The notes: generated from the letters alone by a model not told the origin. Counted from the first letter of the stretch, positions 25,802 through 36,713 are shown. The stretch is DNA of 64,000 nucleotides from Sagittula sp. P11 (GCF_002814095.1 NZ_CP021913.1:2700001-2764000); one strand, 5' to 3'. A program made the numbers and translations.

Positions 25802-26875
25802 ATGGACGATCTGAGAAACAAGTATCTCGACCTCATCTCGAACGCCTCCGACGAGGGCACGCTCGAGGACCTCCGCGTCGCCGCCGTCGGCAAGAAGGGC
25901 GAGATCAGCCTGAAGATGCGCGAGCTGGGCAAGATGTCCCCCGAAGAGCGTCAGACCGCCGGTCCGGCGCTGAACGCGCTGAAGGACGAGATCAACACGG
26001 CGCTGGCCGCGAAGAAGGCCGCGCTGGCCGATGCGGCGCTGGACGAACGGCTGAAGACCGAATGGCTCGACGTGACGCTGCCGGTCCGCCCGCAGCGCCA
26101 GGGCTCGATCCACCCGATCAGCCAGGTGACGGAAGAGATCACGGCGATCTTCGCCGACATGGGCTTTGCCGTGGCCGAGGGGCCGCAGATCGACACCGAC
26201 TGGTACAACTTCGACGCGCTGAACATCCCCGGCCACCACCCCGCGCGGGCCGAGATGGACACGTTCTACATGCACCGCGAGGAGGGCGACAATCGCCCGC
26301 CGCACGTGCTGCGCACCCACACCTCCCCGGTGCAGATCCGGCACATGGAAAAGCACGGCGCGCCCTGCCGCATCATCGCGCCGGGCCGCGTCTACCGTGC
26401 CGACTACGACCAGACCCACACGCCGATGTTCCACCAGATCGAGGGCCTCGCCATCGACCGCGACATCTCCATGGCGAACCTCAAGTGGGTGCTGGAGGAG
26501 TTCTTCTCCGCCTTCTTCGAGATCGACGGCATCAAGACCCGCTTCCGCGCCTCGCACTTCCCCTTCACCGAACCCTCGGCCGAGGTCGACATCCAGTGTT
26601 CCTGGGAAGACGGCCAGCTCAAGATCGGGCAGGGCGACGGCTGGCTGGAGGTGCTGGGCTCCGGCATGGTGCACCCGCACGTGCTGCGCTCCGGCGGCGT
26701 GGACCCGGACGAATGGCAGGGCTTTGCCTTCGGCATGGGGATCGACCGGATCGCGATGCTGAAATACGGCATCCCCGACCTCCGCGCCTTCTTCGACAGC
26801 GACCTGCGCTGGCTGCGCCACTACGGCTTTGCCTCGCTGGACGTGCCGACCCTGCACGGCGGGTTGTCGCGGTGA
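25802..26875 (+). CDS. pheS: Phenylalanyl-tRNA synthetase alpha subunit
   Basis: 357 residues, class II catalytic subunit of the alpha2-beta2 enzyme. N-terminal coiled coil, then motif 2 region [20 protein letters not shown] and motif 3 region [19 protein letters not shown] start it at ATG 25802 ([12 protein letters not shown]), the usual N-terminus; the frame continues to 25733 without support. pheT follows after 206 bp containing a hairpin/GAGTATTT repeat. Confidence 0.97.
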   Translation: MDDLRNKYLDLISNASDEGTLEDLRVAAVGKKGEISLKMRELGKMSPEERQTAGPALNALKDEINTALAAKKAALADAALDERLKTEWLDVTLPVRPQRQGSIHPISQVTEEITAIFADMGFAVAEGPQIDTDWYNFDALNIPGHHPARAEMDTFYMHREEGDNRPPHVLRTHTSPVQIRHMEKHGAPCRIIAPGRVYRADYDQTHTPMFHQIEGLAIDRDISMANLKWVLEEFFSAFFEIDGIKTRFRASHFPFTEPSAEVDIQCSWEDGQLKIGQGDGWLEVLGSGMVHPHVLRSGGVDPDEWQGFAFGMGIDRIAMLKYGIPDLRAFFDSDLRWLRHYGFASLDVPTLHGGLSR

Positions 26876-26930
26876 CCTGAAAGGCAATCCCGCGGCGTAC
26901 CCGCAGGATGTGGCCTGACAGCGCGATCCG

Positions 26931-27006
26931 GCAACGGGTACCGCCCTTCCGGGGGCGGTATCGCCTGTGGCGTCCGTTGCTGTGAGTATTTGCAAAGCAG
27001 AGAAGC
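26931..27006 (+). repeat. Hairpin plus GAGTATTT element, copy 1 (between pheS and pheT)
   Basis: Outer stem GCAACGG (26931-26937)/CCGTTGC (26974-26980), inner stem TACCGCCC/GGGCGGTA (26939-26960), then after 3 nt GAGTATTTGCAAAGC and AGAGAAGC. The same layout recurs at 53636-53690 and 62515-62574. Confidence 0.6.
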
Positions 27007-27081
27007 ACAGGGTCGCCCTTCCCCTCCCATCGGGGCTGCGGTAAGGGAGGCCGGACGTATTTTCTGATCGGGGCCCGGCAC

Positions 27082-29481
27082 ATGAAATTCACCCTCTCCT
27101 GGCTGAAAGAGCATCTCGACACCACCGCCTCTGTCGACGAGATCGCGGAGACGCTGACCGATCTCGGGCTGGAGGTCGAGGAGGTCGTCGATCCCGCGTC
27201 CCGGCTGAAGGCCTTTACCCTCGCCAAGGTGGTCCACGCCGAGCAGCACCCGGACGCCGACCGTCTGCGCGTCTGCCGGGTGATGACCGACGAGGGCGAG
27301 AAGCAGATCGTCTGCGGCGCGCCGAACGCGCGTGAGGGGATCACCGTCGTGCTGGCGAAACCGGGCGACTACGTGCCCGGCATCGACACGACGCTCTCGG
27401 TCGGCAACATCCGCGGCGTCGAGAGCCACGGCATGATGGCCTCCGAGCGGGAGCTGGAGCTGTCGGACGAGCACACGGGCATCATCGAGCTGCCCTCCGG
27501 CGAGGTCGGGCAGAAGTTCACCGACTGGCTGGCGCAGAACGACCCGGCGAAGGTCGACCCGATGATCGAGATCGCGATCACGCCGAACCGGCAGGACGCC
27601 CTTGGGGTGCACGGCATCGCCCGCGACCTCGCGGCGCGCGGCCTCGGCACGCTGAAACCGCTGAAGGAAGCGCATGTCCCGGGCCAGTACCCGTGTCCGG
27701 TCTCCGTCACCATCGACGCGGATGCCGCCACCGACGGCTGCGAGATCTTTGCCGGGCGGCTGATCCGCGGCGTGCAGAACGGGCCTTCGCCGAAATGGCT
27801 GCAGGACCGCCTGCGCGCCATCGGCCTGCGCCCGATCTCGAAGCTGGTGGATGTGACCAACTTCTTCACCCATGACCGCAACCGCCCGCTGCATGTCTTC
27901 GACGCGGACAAGGTGCAGGGCGGCGCGCTGCGCATCCATCGCACCGAGGGGGGCGAGACGCTGGTGGGGCTCGACGAGAAGACCTACACCTTCGGCCCCG
28001 GGCAGGTGGTGATCTCCGACGCGGCGGGCGTCGAATCCATCGGCGGCATCATGGGCGGGCTGTCCACCGGCTGCACGCAGGACACGGTCAACGTCTTCCT
28101 CGAGGCCGCCGTCTGGGACCGCATCCAGATCGCGCACACCGGCCGCGCGCTGAAGATCAACTCCGACGCCCGCTACCGCAACGAGCGCGGCATCGACCCG
28201 GCCTACAACATGCAGGCCATCGAGGATGCGACGCAGATGATCCTCGACCTTTGCGGCGGCGAGCCGTCCGAGGTCGTGGTCGCGGGCCGCGTGCCGGACA
28301 CCGCGCGCGCCTACCGGCTGGACCCGGCGCGCGTCGTCTCGCTCGTCGGGATGGAGATCCCGGAAAGCGAGCAGCGCCAGACCCTGACCCGTCTGGGTTT
28401 CCGCATGGAGGGCAACATGGCGCATGTGCCGTCGTGGCGCCCGGACGTGCTGGGCGAGGCCGACCTCGTGGAGGAGGTGGCCCGCGTCGCCTCCCTGACG
28501 AAGCTCAAGGGCAAGCCGCTGCGCAAGGCGCCGGGCGTCCAGAGGCCGATCCTCTCGGCCCTTCAGAAGCGCGAGCAACTGGCGCGGCGCACGGCGGCGG
28601 CGCTCGGCTACAACGAGTGCGTGACCTACAGCTTCATCGACTCGGAGGCCGCGGCGCTGTTCGGCGGCGGCGGCGATGCGACGATGCTGGCCAACCCGAT
28701 CAGCAGCGACATGAGCCACATGCGCCCGCAGCTTCTGCCCGGGCTGCTGCGCGCGGCGGCCCGCAACCAGGCGCGCGGCTTTGCCGAGATGGCTCTGTTC
28801 GAGGTCGGCCATGCCTTCCATGGCGGCGAGCCGGGAGAGCAGGCGCTGATGGTCTCCGGCCTGCTGGTCGGACGGACCGGGCCGAAGGACGTTCACGGCG
28901 CCTCGCGCCCGGTGGATGTCTATGACGCCAAGGCGGATGCGGAGGCGGTGCTGGCCGCCATGGGCGCGCCCGCAAAGGTGCAGATCCTGCGCGGCGCCGA
29001 AGGCTGGTGGCATCCGGGCCGCCACGGCAAGCTCTGCCTCGGCCCGAAGAAGGTGCTGGGTGTCTTCGGCGAACTGCACCCGCGCGTGCTGTCGGCGATG
29101 GATGTGAAGGGGCCCGCAGTGGCCTTCACGCTCTACCCCGCCGAGGTGCCGCTGCCGCGCAAGGCCGGGGCGACCCGTCCGGCGCTGGCGCTGAACGACC
29201 TGCAAGCGGTTGAGCGGGACTTTGCCTTCGTCGTCGACCGCGACGTGGAGGCGCTGACCCTGGTCAATGCCGCCCAGGGGGCCGACAAGGCGCTGATCTC
29301 CGACGTGCGCGTGTTCGACGAGTTCATCGGCGGGTCGCTGGGGGAGGGCAAGAAGTCCCTCGCCATCACCGTGCGCCTTCAGCCGACCGACGCGACGCTG
29401 AAAGAGAAGGACATCGAGGCCGTGGCGGCCCGGATCGTCGAGAAGGTGACCAAGGCCACGGGCGGCGTCCTTCGGGGCTGA
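27082..29481 (+). CDS. pheT: Phenylalanyl-tRNA synthetase beta subunit
   Basis: 799 residues, normal for PheT. The N-terminal tRNA-binding (EMAP-like) domain (AKVVHAEQHPDADRLRVCRV) is followed by B5, B3/B4 editing (IGGIMGG) and the C-terminal FDX-ACB anticodon-binding domain (ERDFAFVVD, then KSLAITVRLQP). It pairs with PheS; the beta subunit edits mischarged Tyr-tRNA-Phe. The gene starts at ATG 27082, preceded by GGGGCCCGGCAC with a weak ribosome site. Confidence 0.97.
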   Translation: MKFTLSWLKEHLDTTASVDEIAETLTDLGLEVEEVVDPASRLKAFTLAKVVHAEQHPDADRLRVCRVMTDEGEKQIVCGAPNAREGITVVLAKPGDYVPGIDTTLSVGNIRGVESHGMMASERELELSDEHTGIIELPSGEVGQKFTDWLAQNDPAKVDPMIEIAITPNRQDALGVHGIARDLAARGLGTLKPLKEAHVPGQYPCPVSVTIDADAATDGCEIFAGRLIRGVQNGPSPKWLQDRLRAIGLRPISKLVDVTNFFTHDRNRPLHVFDADKVQGGALRIHRTEGGETLVGLDEKTYTFGPGQVVISDAAGVESIGGIMGGLSTGCTQDTVNVFLEAAVWDRIQIAHTGRALKINSDARYRNERGIDPAYNMQAIEDATQMILDLCGGEPSEVVVAGRVPDTARAYRLDPARVVSLVGMEIPESEQRQTLTRLGFRMEGNMAHVPSWRPDVLGEADLVEEVARVASLTKLKGKPLRKAPGVQRPILSALQKREQLARRTAAALGYNECVTYSFIDSEAAALFGGGGDATMLANPISSDMSHMRPQLLPGLLRAAARNQARGFAEMALFEVGHAFHGGEPGEQALMVSGLLVGRTGPKDVHGASRPVDVYDAKADAEAVLAAMGAPAKVQILRGAEGWWHPGRHGKLCLGPKKVLGVFGELHPRVLSAMDVKGPAVAFTLYPAEVPLPRKAGATRPALALNDLQAVERDFAFVVDRDVEALTLVNAAQGADKALISDVRVFDEFIGGSLGEGKKSLAITVRLQPTDATLKEKDIEAVAARIVEKVTKATGGVLRG

Positions 29482-29514
29482 CCCCGGACCGCACCGCTGG
29501 CGTGACATGAGGTC

Positions 29515-29535
29515 GGGTGGAGTTCAACTCCACCC
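29515..29535. repeat. GGGTGGAGTT palindrome after pheT
   Basis: GGGTGGAGTT-C-AACTCCACCC, a perfect 10-bp inverted repeat 33 nt after the pheT stop, then GCTTTGCG. It may terminate pheT and resembles the other GGGTGG elements of the window. Confidence 0.6.
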
Positions 29536-29558
29536 TGCTTTGCGTTTCGCGGGCCGGG

Positions 29559-30110
29559 TCAGTTGGTTCCCGGACCTTTCGGCATGGCGTGGCCCATGCC
29601 CTGACCCATACCTTGTCCCATCCCGTGACCCGTGCCCTGCGCCATGCCAAGACGCGTGCCTTGCCCCTGGCCCATGCGCCCCGCGCGGCCCGGTCCGAAA
29701 TCGGCCACCGTCACCGCGCCGTCTCCGTCGCTGTCCATCTGCGCGACCCAGCCGGCGGCTCCGGCGACGAACTCCTCGCGGCTGACCTTGCCGTCCCCGT
29801 CCGTGTCGTTCCGCGTCAGCTTCATGCCATCCGCCGCGCGCATCATCGGCCCGCGATCCTGCGCGCTTTGGGCCGCCATGTCGGTTGCACGGGCCTCGTC
29901 GAAGAGCACGTATTCATCGGCGTCCAGAAACCCGTCGTCGTCGGCATCGAAGGAGAGGAAGACATCGCCGCGGCGCGTTTCGGCTTCGGCCACGGTGACC
30001 TTGCCGTCGCCGTCGAGGTCCCAGTTCTGGAGGAAATGCGCCCCGGGCGTGCCCTGTTGCGCCAGCGCGGGCGTTGCGAGAAGGGCGAGGGCGAGAGCCA
30101 TGCGTTTCAT
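29559..30110 (-). CDS. Secreted EF-hand protein with Gly/Met/His-rich tail
   Basis: 183 residues. Signal peptide MKRMALALALLATPALA followed by AQQ. Four canonical EF-hand loops are seen: DLDGDGKVTVAE, DADDDGFLDADE, DTDGDGKVSREE and DSDGDGAVTVAD. The last ~40 residues are built from GMGQ and GQG units with Met and His (GMGQGMGQGMGHAMPKG). It is probably periplasmic and binds Ca2+; the Met/His tail could bind another metal. ATG 30110 begins the signal peptide; an upstream in-frame ATG at 30122 would add only MDPD. Function unknown. Confidence 0.85.
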   Translation of the reverse strand: MKRMALALALLATPALAQQGTPGAHFLQNWDLDGDGKVTVAEAETRRGDVFLSFDADDDGFLDADEYVLFDEARATDMAAQSAQDRGPMMRAADGMKLTRNDTDGDGKVSREEFVAGAAGWVAQMDSDGDGAVTVADFGPGRAGRMGQGQGTRLGMAQGTGHGMGQGMGQGMGHAMPKGPGTN

Positions 30111-30247
30111 GTCGGGATCCATTCATCTGCGTTTGTGATAGTCATATAACGATTTCAGAATGTATATCCGTCGCGGAAATCGCGCCCGTCCGCAGATTTT
30201 GCAGGGCGGCACCCGGCCACCGCTTTGCCCGCCCATGGCCGGGGGCG

Positions 30248-31162
30248 TCAGGCGTGCCCGCCCCTGCCGCTTGCGACGTCCAGCGCCTGCGCCAGTTGCC
30301 GGGCGAAGTTCGCCGCCGCCACCGGCAGCGTCCGCTGCCGCATCTGCGCGAGGTAGAGCACCCCGGCCGGCACATCGCGCGTGTCGATGGGCCGGGACAC
30401 CACCGGCCCTGAATCGTCCATGGGCAGGCCGATGGGGATCTGGAAGGTGACCATCAGCTCCGGCCCGGGATAGCAGCGCAGGAACTCGAAACTGTCGGAC
30501 TCGATCCCCGGGACGATCTGCACGGAAGACCGCCGCATCGCGATGTCCAGCAGGTAGCGCACGCCGAACTCCTCGCTGGGCATCCCCACGGGGAAGTCCG
30601 ACAGGTCCGACAGCCTTATCACCTTCTTCGCCGCGAGCGGGTGTTCGTGCGACATGACCGCATGCACCGGCTGCGGGGCGGTTGCCAGCACCTGCACGTC
30701 GGACAGGCGCACGGGTTCGAATACCAGCGCGATGTCGGCCTCATGCGTGATCAGCGCCCGTTCGGCGCGGTAGCGGTCGCGCAGGTTGACCTCGAAGGTG
30801 ACCAGCGGATGCTCCGCCCGGTAGTTGTTGATCTCGCGCGGCATGAAGTAGGGCAAGAGCGCCTGGCTGCACGCCACCTTCACATGGCCGCGCCGCTCTC
30901 CCTTCAGGTCCGAGATCTGCGAGCGCAGGCGTTCGAGGTCGGCGCGCTGGTTCCTGACGTGCTGGATCAGCAGTTCCCCGGCGGTGGACAGCCGCACGCC
31001 GCGCGGCAGCCGTTCGAAGACCGGCGCGCCCAGTTCCTCCTCGAGCGACAGCAGACGCCGGTTGAGCGCGGTGGAGGTGATCGAAAGCGACTCCGCCGCG
31101 CCCCGGATCGACCCGGCCCGGCTGATCGCTTCGATGAAGTCGAGCGTTTCGAGGTGTTTCAT
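30248..31162 (-). CDS. LysR-family transcriptional regulator (of the ureide operon)
   Basis: 304 residues. N-terminal winged helix-turn-helix (LDFIEAISRAGSIRGAAESL, then STAGELLIQHVRN) and a substrate-binding-like effector domain. It is transcribed away from the BMP-transporter operon, with 126 bp between the starts, the typical arrangement for a LysR activator of the divergent operon. Effector unknown; a ureide such as biuret or allophanate would fit the operon. ATG 31162 was chosen over an upstream in-frame ATG because the family N-terminus begins at MKHLETLDF. Confidence 0.88.
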   Translation of the reverse strand: MKHLETLDFIEAISRAGSIRGAAESLSITSTALNRRLLSLEEELGAPVFERLPRGVRLSTAGELLIQHVRNQRADLERLRSQISDLKGERRGHVKVACSQALLPYFMPREINNYRAEHPLVTFEVNLRDRYRAERALITHEADIALVFEPVRLSDVQVLATAPQPVHAVMSHEHPLAAKKVIRLSDLSDFPVGMPSEEFGVRYLLDIAMRRSSVQIVPGIESDSFEFLRCYPGPELMVTFQIPIGLPMDDSGPVVSRPIDTRDVPAGVLYLAQMRQRTLPVAAANFARQLAQALDVASGRGGHA

Positions 31163-31288
31163 GCTGATCGCTGCGTTTTCTGCATCGCAATGGAGCGAAC
31201 TTAGCAGCAGACAGCACCGCAGCATAGCTTAACCTCTGCGTCAACGTGCCCCCGGAATCGCGAGGGCCACAGCAGAGAGGGATGAAGA

Positions 31289-32404
31289 ATGACCAGTTTC
31301 CTGACACGGCGCCGCTTCCTGTCGACCACCGCCGGCATGGCCGGGGCGGCGGCCCTCGGCGGTTTTGCGGCGCCCGCGCGCGCGGCGGGCGGCCTGACCG
31401 TCGGCTTCATCTACGTCGGTCCCCGCGACGACTACGGCTACAACCAGGCCCACGCCGAGGCCGCCGCCGTCATCAAGGGCATGGAGGGCGTCACCGTCAT
31501 CGAAGAGGAGAACGTCGCCGAGACGCAGGACGTGCAGCAGACCATGGAGTCGATGATCAACTTCGACGGCGCGACGCTGCTGTTCCCCACGTCCTTCGGC
31601 TACTTCAACCCGCACATCCTGACCGTCGCGCCGAACTACCCCGACGTGCGGTTCGAGCATTGCGGCGGCCTCTGGTCCGAGGGGATGCCCGAGAACACCG
31701 GCTCCTACTTCGGCTACATCGGCATGGGCCAGTACCTGAACGGCATCGCCGCAGGCCACGCGACGAAGACCAAGAAGATCGGTTTCGTCGCGGCCAAGCC
31801 GATCCCGCAGGTGCTGCTCAACATCAACTCCTTCCTGCTGGGGGCCCGCTCCGTCGATCCGGAGATCACCTGCCAGGTCATCTTTACCGGCGAATGGTCG
31901 ATGGCCGTGAAGGAGGCAGAGGCGACCAACGCGCTGGCCGACGCGGGCGCGGATGTCATCACCTGCCACGTCGACGGCCCGAAGGTGGTGATGGAAACGG
32001 CCGCCGCGCGCGACTGCTTCATCTGCGGCTACCACGCCAACCAGTCGGAACTCGCGCCCGAGAAATACCTGACCGGGGCGGAATGGAACTGGGCGACCGT
32101 CTACACCGACATGGTGCAGAAGACGATGGCGGGCGAGCCCATCGACAACTTCGTCCGGGGCGGCCTGGCCGAGGGCTTCATCAAGATGTCGCCGCTGGGG
32201 CCAGCCGTGTCGGACGCCGCGCGCGCCCAGTTCGAGGACACGCACGCAAAGATCATGTCCGGCGGTTTCGCCGTCATCAGCGGCCCGCTGAAGGACAACA
32301 CCGGCAACGAGATCGCCGCCGCGGGCACCTCCTACGAAGAGACCGACGTGGCGCTGGAATCGATGAACTACCTCGTCGAGGGCGTCATCGGGTCGACCTC
32401 GTAA
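31289..32404 (+). CDS. BMP-family ABC transporter substrate-binding protein
   Basis: 371 residues. A Tat-type signal peptide (TRRRFLSTTAGMAGAAALGG, cleavage after PARA) precedes a PnrA/BMP-like periplasmic binding domain (VGFIYVGPRDDYGYNQAHA). BMP proteins usually bind nucleosides, but biuret-associated clusters also use this family. It is first in an operon with two permeases, an ATPase, two cysteine hydrolases, a cupin and allophanate hydrolase, so a ureide or similar nitrogenous ligand is likely. GAGAGGGATGAAGA precedes the ATG. Confidence 0.92.
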   Translation: MTSFLTRRRFLSTTAGMAGAAALGGFAAPARAAGGLTVGFIYVGPRDDYGYNQAHAEAAAVIKGMEGVTVIEEENVAETQDVQQTMESMINFDGATLLFPTSFGYFNPHILTVAPNYPDVRFEHCGGLWSEGMPENTGSYFGYIGMGQYLNGIAAGHATKTKKIGFVAAKPIPQVLLNINSFLLGARSVDPEITCQVIFTGEWSMAVKEAEATNALADAGADVITCHVDGPKVVMETAAARDCFICGYHANQSELAPEKYLTGAEWNWATVYTDMVQKTMAGEPIDNFVRGGLAEGFIKMSPLGPAVSDAARAQFEDTHAKIMSGGFAVISGPLKDNTGNEIAAAGTSYEETDVALESMNYLVEGVIGSTS

Positions 32405-32405
32405 G

Positions 32406-33515
32406 ATGTCGCTCGGGGCGGAGATGACCGGCCCGGTCCGCGACACGCGGGCCTGGCTGGTGCCGCTGGCGGGTCGGGCCGAGGGGCTGATCCTGCCGGT
32501 CGCGGCGCTGCTGACCGGGTTCGCGGCCTTCGGGCTGTTCCTGCTCCTTCTGGGCAAGAACCCGGTGGAGTTCTACCAGCTTGTCTACAAGGCGGGCTTC
32601 GGCACGGCATTCTCCTGGACCAACACCCTGTCGCGGGCCGCCCCGCTCCTGTTCGCGGCGCTCTGCGTTGCCATCCCGGCGCGGCTCGGGCTGGTGGTGA
32701 TCGGCGGGGAGGGGGCCATCGTGCTGGGCGGCGTGATGACCGGCGGCCTTGCGGCGACCTTCGCGGGCTGGCCCGCGCTCATCGCCATGCCGATCCTCGC
32801 GCTCATGGCGGCGGTGGCGGGCGGGGTCTGGATCGGCATCGTCGGTGCCCTGCGCCAGTGGCGCGGCGTCAATGAAACCATCGCCTCGCTCCTCATGGCC
32901 TACATCGCCATCGCCCTGATGAACCACCTCGTCGAGGGGCCCCTGCGGGATCCCGCCTCGCTCAACAAGCCCTCCACCGCGCCCCTGGCCGACACCCTGA
33001 GGGTCGGCGACCTGCCGGGGTGGAGCGTGCACTGGGGCCTCGCCGTCGCGGTGATCTGCTGCATCCTCGCCTGGGTGCTGATCGAACGCACCACGCTGGG
33101 CTTCTCCGCCCGCATCGCCGGTGGCAACGTCCGCGCCGCGCAGGTGCAGGGCCTTCCGGTGGGCAAGCTGGTGATCGGCTTCACCGCGCTCGGCGGCGCC
33201 TTCGCGGGGCTGGCGGGCTACTTCGAGGTCTCCGCGGTGCACGGATCGGCCAACGCCTCGCTCGCCGCCGGGTACGGCTACACCGGCATCCTCGTGGCCT
33301 TCCTCGCCCGTCACAACCCGCTGGCCATCATTCCCGTGGCCCTGCTGCTCGCCGGGTTCGAGGCGTCCTCCGGCCTCGTTCAGCGCCGCATGGACCTGCC
33401 CGACGCCACCATGCTCGTCCTTCAGGGCTTCGTCTTCGTCGCCATCCTCGCGTCGGAGACCTTCACCGGCCGCATCAACCTGATCGGCTGGATCGCGAAA
33501 GGAGACCGGACATGA
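32406..33515 (+). CDS. ABC transporter permease (BMP-type), subunit 1
   Basis: 369 residues, about eight to ten hydrophobic segments, of the branched-chain/ribose-type permease family paired with BMP binding proteins. It starts 1 bp after the binding-protein stop and its end overlaps the second permease as ATGA. The motif [13 protein letters not shown] and the loop between [12 protein letters not shown] and [11 protein letters not shown] are typical of this family's EAA-like region. Forms the importer with the next permease. Confidence 0.92.
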   Translation: MSLGAEMTGPVRDTRAWLVPLAGRAEGLILPVAALLTGFAAFGLFLLLLGKNPVEFYQLVYKAGFGTAFSWTNTLSRAAPLLFAALCVAIPARLGLVVIGGEGAIVLGGVMTGGLAATFAGWPALIAMPILALMAAVAGGVWIGIVGALRQWRGVNETIASLLMAYIAIALMNHLVEGPLRDPASLNKPSTAPLADTLRVGDLPGWSVHWGLAVAVICCILAWVLIERTTLGFSARIAGGNVRAAQVQGLPVGKLVIGFTALGGAFAGLAGYFEVSAVHGSANASLAAGYGYTGILVAFLARHNPLAIIPVALLLAGFEASSGLVQRRMDLPDATMLVLQGFVFVAILASETFTGRINLIGWIAKGDRT

Positions 33516-34435
33516 ACTGCGACATCGGGCTCTGGGCCGTGCCCCTCGCGATGCTGGGCGGCGCGATCCGCGTGTCGACCCCGTACCTCTTCGTCTCGCT
33601 GGGCGAGGTCATCACCGAGCGGTCGGGCCGCATCAACCTCGGGCTCGAAGGCACGCTCGTCTTCGGCGCCATGGCGGGCTACGCGCTGGCCTACCTCACC
33701 GGGTCTGCCTGGGCGGGGGTGCTGGCGGCGGCGCTGGCCGGGGCGGCCTTCGGCCTGATCCACGGGCTCCTGTGCTCCCTGCCAAAGGTCAACGACATCG
33801 CCATCGGCATCGCGCTCATGCTGCTGGGCACCGGGCTCGCGTTCTTCTTCGGCAAGCCCTTCATCCAGCCGGTCGCGCCGGACCTGCCGGCGATCAACCT
33901 CGGCTGGTGGTCCGACCTGCCGCAGGTGCAGGCGGCGCTCAAGGTCAACGTGCTGTTCATCGTCGGCGCCGTGCTGGCCGTAGCGCTGGCCTGGATGCTG
34001 AAGAAGACCCGCATCGGCCTGACGCTGCGCGTGGTGGGCGACAGCTCCGACGCGGCGCGTGCCCTGGGCATCAGCCCGTCGAAGGTCCGCATCCTTGCCA
34101 CCGCCTTCGGTGGCGCGCTGGCGGGCATCGGCGGGGCGTACCTGTCGCTCTTCTACCCCGGCTCGTGGAACGAGGGCATCTCCTCGGGGCAGGGCCTGAT
34201 CGCCGTGGCGCTGGTGATCTTCGCCCGCTGGTCGCCGGTCTGGTGCTTCTTCGCGGCGCTCCTCTTCGGGGCGGCGGGCGCGCTTGGCCCGGCGCTGCAA
34301 TCCATCGGCATCACCTCGGGCTACTACCTCTCCTACGCCGCGCCCTTCGTGCTGACGCTGATCGTCCTGATCCTGTCGTCGTCGAAGTCCGGCGCGCTCA
34401 CCGGCGCCCCGCGCGAACTGTCCATCACCAAGTGA
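33512..34435 (+). CDS. ABC transporter permease (BMP-type), subunit 2
   Basis: 307 residues with about eight membrane segments. Contains the family segment [19 protein letters not shown] (near 37-55) and [20 protein letters not shown], the coupling-helix region that contacts the ATPase. ATG 33512 overlaps the stop of subunit 1; the longer open frame upstream is a shadow of subunit 1. Only 14 bp separate it from the biuret-hydrolase-like gene. Confidence 0.92.
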   Translation: MNCDIGLWAVPLAMLGGAIRVSTPYLFVSLGEVITERSGRINLGLEGTLVFGAMAGYALAYLTGSAWAGVLAAALAGAAFGLIHGLLCSLPKVNDIAIGIALMLLGTGLAFFFGKPFIQPVAPDLPAINLGWWSDLPQVQAALKVNVLFIVGAVLAVALAWMLKKTRIGLTLRVVGDSSDAARALGISPSKVRILATAFGGALAGIGGAYLSLFYPGSWNEGISSGQGLIAVALVIFARWSPVWCFFAALLFGAAGALGPALQSIGITSGYYLSYAAPFVLTLIVLILSSSKSGALTGAPRELSITK

Positions 34436-34449
34436 ACGGAGACCCACAG

Positions 34450-35154
34450 ATGAACGTCATGACCGAAACCCCCGTGGGCACGACCATCGACTCCGCGCCC
34501 TACGCCTGGCCCTGGAACGGCCACCTGCGGCCCGGGAACACTGCGCTTATCATCATCGACATGCAGACCGATTTCTGCGGCGTGGGCGGCTACGTCGACA
34601 GCATGGGCTACGACATCTCCCTGACCCGCGCGCCCATCCAGCCCATCCAGTCTGTGCTGAAGGCCTTCCGCGACAAGGGCTACATGGTGATCCACACGCG
34701 CGAGGGCCACCGCCCCGACCTCTCGGACCTGCCCGACAACAAGCGCTGGCGGTCCCGGCAGATCGGCGCGGGCATCGGCGATCCCGGCCCCTGCGGGCGC
34801 ATCCTGACCCGCGGCGAACCGGGGTGGGAGATCATCGGCGAACTGGCCCCCGAACCGGGCGAGGTCATCATCGACAAGCCGGGCAAGGGCTGCTTCTGCG
34901 CCACCGACCTCGAGATGATCCTGCGCCTGCGCGGCATCGACAACATCGTTCTGACCGGCATCACCACGGACGTCTGCGTGCACACCACCATGCGCGAGGC
35001 CAACGACCGCGGCTTCGAATGCGTGATGCTGACCGACTGCTGTGCCGCCACCGACCCGGCCAACCACGCCGCCGCGATCCACATGATCCACATGCAGGGC
35101 GGGGTCTTCGGCGCCACGGCGACCTCCGGCGCGCTGCTGAAGGTGCTGCCATGA
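34450..35154 (+). CDS. biuH: Biuret hydrolase-like cysteine hydrolase (isochorismatase fold)
   Basis: 234 residues. Catalytic triad by family: D37 (IIIDMQTDF), K143 (IDKPGKGCF) and C176 ([16 protein letters not shown]), each one residue on from the D36, K142, C175 of characterised Rhizobium BiuH. The segments [20 protein letters not shown] and [20 protein letters not shown]-like sequence (here [20 protein letters not shown]) agree closely with BiuH as I recall it. It should cleave biuret to allophanate and ammonia in the cytoplasm; allophanate hydrolase in the same operon completes the path. Its stop overlaps the ATPase start (ATGA). Confidence 0.82.
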   Translation: MNVMTETPVGTTIDSAPYAWPWNGHLRPGNTALIIIDMQTDFCGVGGYVDSMGYDISLTRAPIQPIQSVLKAFRDKGYMVIHTREGHRPDLSDLPDNKRWRSRQIGAGIGDPGPCGRILTRGEPGWEIIGELAPEPGEVIIDKPGKGCFCATDLEMILRLRGIDNIVLTGITTDVCVHTTMREANDRGFECVMLTDCCAATDPANHAAAIHMIHMQGGVFGATATSGALLKVLP

Positions 35155-36713
35155 AGATGGCGGCCCTCGACGACACGCCCACCGCGCCCGTCGCCAAACC
35201 GAAGGGCACCGGCGCCATCGGGATCGAGACGGTCGGCATGACCATGCGCTTCGGCAATTTCACCGCGCTCGACAACGTCTCGATCAAGGTGAAGCCGGGC
35301 AGCTTCCACGCGCTGCTGGGCGAAAACGGCGCGGGCAAGTCCACCCTCGTCAAGTGCATCATGGGGTTCTACCACGCCACCTCCGGCAACCTGCTGATCG
35401 ACGGCTTCGACGGCAACGTGACCGATCCGAAGGACGCCCACGCCAAGGGGCTGGGCATGGTCTATCAGCACTTCACGCTGGTCCCGGCCCTGACCGTGGC
35501 GGAAAACCTCGTGATCAGCCGCGCCGACGTGCCGGCGGTGATCGACTGGGAGACGGAGATGCGCGACCTCTCCGCCTTCATGGACGCGATGCCGTTCCGT
35601 GTTCCCCTTGCGGAGCCCGTGCATCGCCTCGCGGCGGGCGAGAAGCAGAAGCTGGAAATCCTCAAGCAGCTCTATCTCGGCCGCCGCTTCCTGATCCTGG
35701 ACGAACCCACTTCCGTCCTGACGCCCGACGAGGCGGACGAGGTGCTGGGCCACGTCCGCCAGCTGTGCGAGGCGGGGGGGCTGTCGGTCCTGATGATCTC
35801 TCACAAGTTCCGCGAGGTGACGGCCTTTGCCGACGAGGTCTCCGTTCTCAGGCGCGGCGTCTACACCGGCGGCGGCATGGTCAGCGACCTGTCCCACGCC
35901 GACATGGCCGCGATGATGATGGGCGACGCAAAGCCCGCCGACCCCGCCCCCCGTGCCGAAACGAGCGGAGAGACGGTGCTGGCGCTCGACGGCATCCGCG
36001 CGACCGACCGCTCCGGCCTCGGCCAGATCACGATCGACGGGCTGAAGGTCCGCGCGGGCGAGATCGTCGGCATCGCGGGCATCTCCGGCAACGGCCAGAT
36101 GGAACTGATGGAAATCCTCACCGGCCAGCGCGCGCCCTCTGCCGGCACGATGACCGTGCACGGCGTCCCCTACGGCGCCACCCGGGCCGAGGAACGCCGC
36201 CTGAAGGTCCGCTACCTGCCCGAAGAGCCGCTGCAGAACGCCTGCGCGCCGCGCATGACCGTGGCCGAGAACATCGGCTTCCGCTCCTTCGAGACGGGCC
36301 GCGACCGCCCGCGCTTCTGGCTTGCCCCGCGCGCCATGAGGCAGAAGGCCGAGCGCCTCGTGGCCGAGTACAAGGTCAAATGCGCCTCCATCGAAAGCCC
36401 CATCGCCGCGCTCTCCGGCGGCAACGTCCAGCGCGCGGTCCTTTCGCGCGAACTGGACGGAGAGGTGGACCTCCTGGTGATCTCCAACCCCTGCTTCGGC
36501 CTCGACTTCACCGCCGTGGCCGAGATCCGGTCGCGCATCATGACCGCCCGCAACGGCGGCGCTGCGGTGCTTTTGATGAGCGAGGACTTGGACGAGATCC
36601 TCGAGCTTGCCGACCGCGTGCTTGTCATGTCCGAAGGCGCGCTGGTCTACGAATGCACCGCCGCCGAGGCCGACGTGCCCACCATCGGCCACCACATGGG
36701 AGGTCACGCATGA
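35151..36713 (+). CDS. ABC transporter ATP-binding protein (BMP-type, two ATPase domains)
   Basis: 520 residues. Domain 1 has an intact Walker A (GENGAGKST), signature [11 protein letters not shown] and Walker [11 protein letters not shown]. Domain 2 has the degenerate Walker A common in this family (GISGNGQME), signature [11 protein letters not shown] and altered Walker B ([11 protein letters not shown]). One active and one regulatory site are thus expected. ATG 35151 overlaps the biuH stop and its end overlaps the next hydrolase (ATGA). It powers the importer encoded just upstream. Confidence 0.92.
   Translation: MKMAALDDTPTAPVAKPKGTGAIGIETVGMTMRFGNFTALDNVSIKVKPGSFHALLGENGAGKSTLVKCIMGFYHATSGNLLIDGFDGNVTDPKDAHAKGLGMVYQHFTLVPALTVAENLVISRADVPAVIDWETEMRDLSAFMDAMPFRVPLAEPVHRLAAGEKQKLEILKQLYLGRRFLILDEPTSVLTPDEADEVLGHVRQLCEAGGLSVLMISHKFREVTAFADEVSVLRRGVYTGGGMVSDLSHADMAAMMMGDAKPADPAPRAETSGETVLALDGIRATDRSGLGQITIDGLKVRAGEIVGIAGISGNGQMELMEILTGQRAPSAGTMTVHGVPYGATRAEERRLKVRYLPEEPLQNACAPRMTVAENIGFRSFETGRDRPRFWLAPRAMRQKAERLVAEYKVKCASIESPIAALSGGNVQRAVLSRELDGEVDLLVISNPCFGLDFTAVAEIRSRIMTARNGGAAVLLMSEDLDEILELADRVLVMSEGALVYECTAAEADVPTIGHHMGGHA

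Noticed and set aside
26821-29508. 895-residue minus-strand ORF
   Set aside because: Antisense shadow of pheT, without motifs of its own.
34680-36707. 675-residue minus-strand ORF
   Set aside because: Antisense to the ureide-operon hydrolase and ATPase genes.
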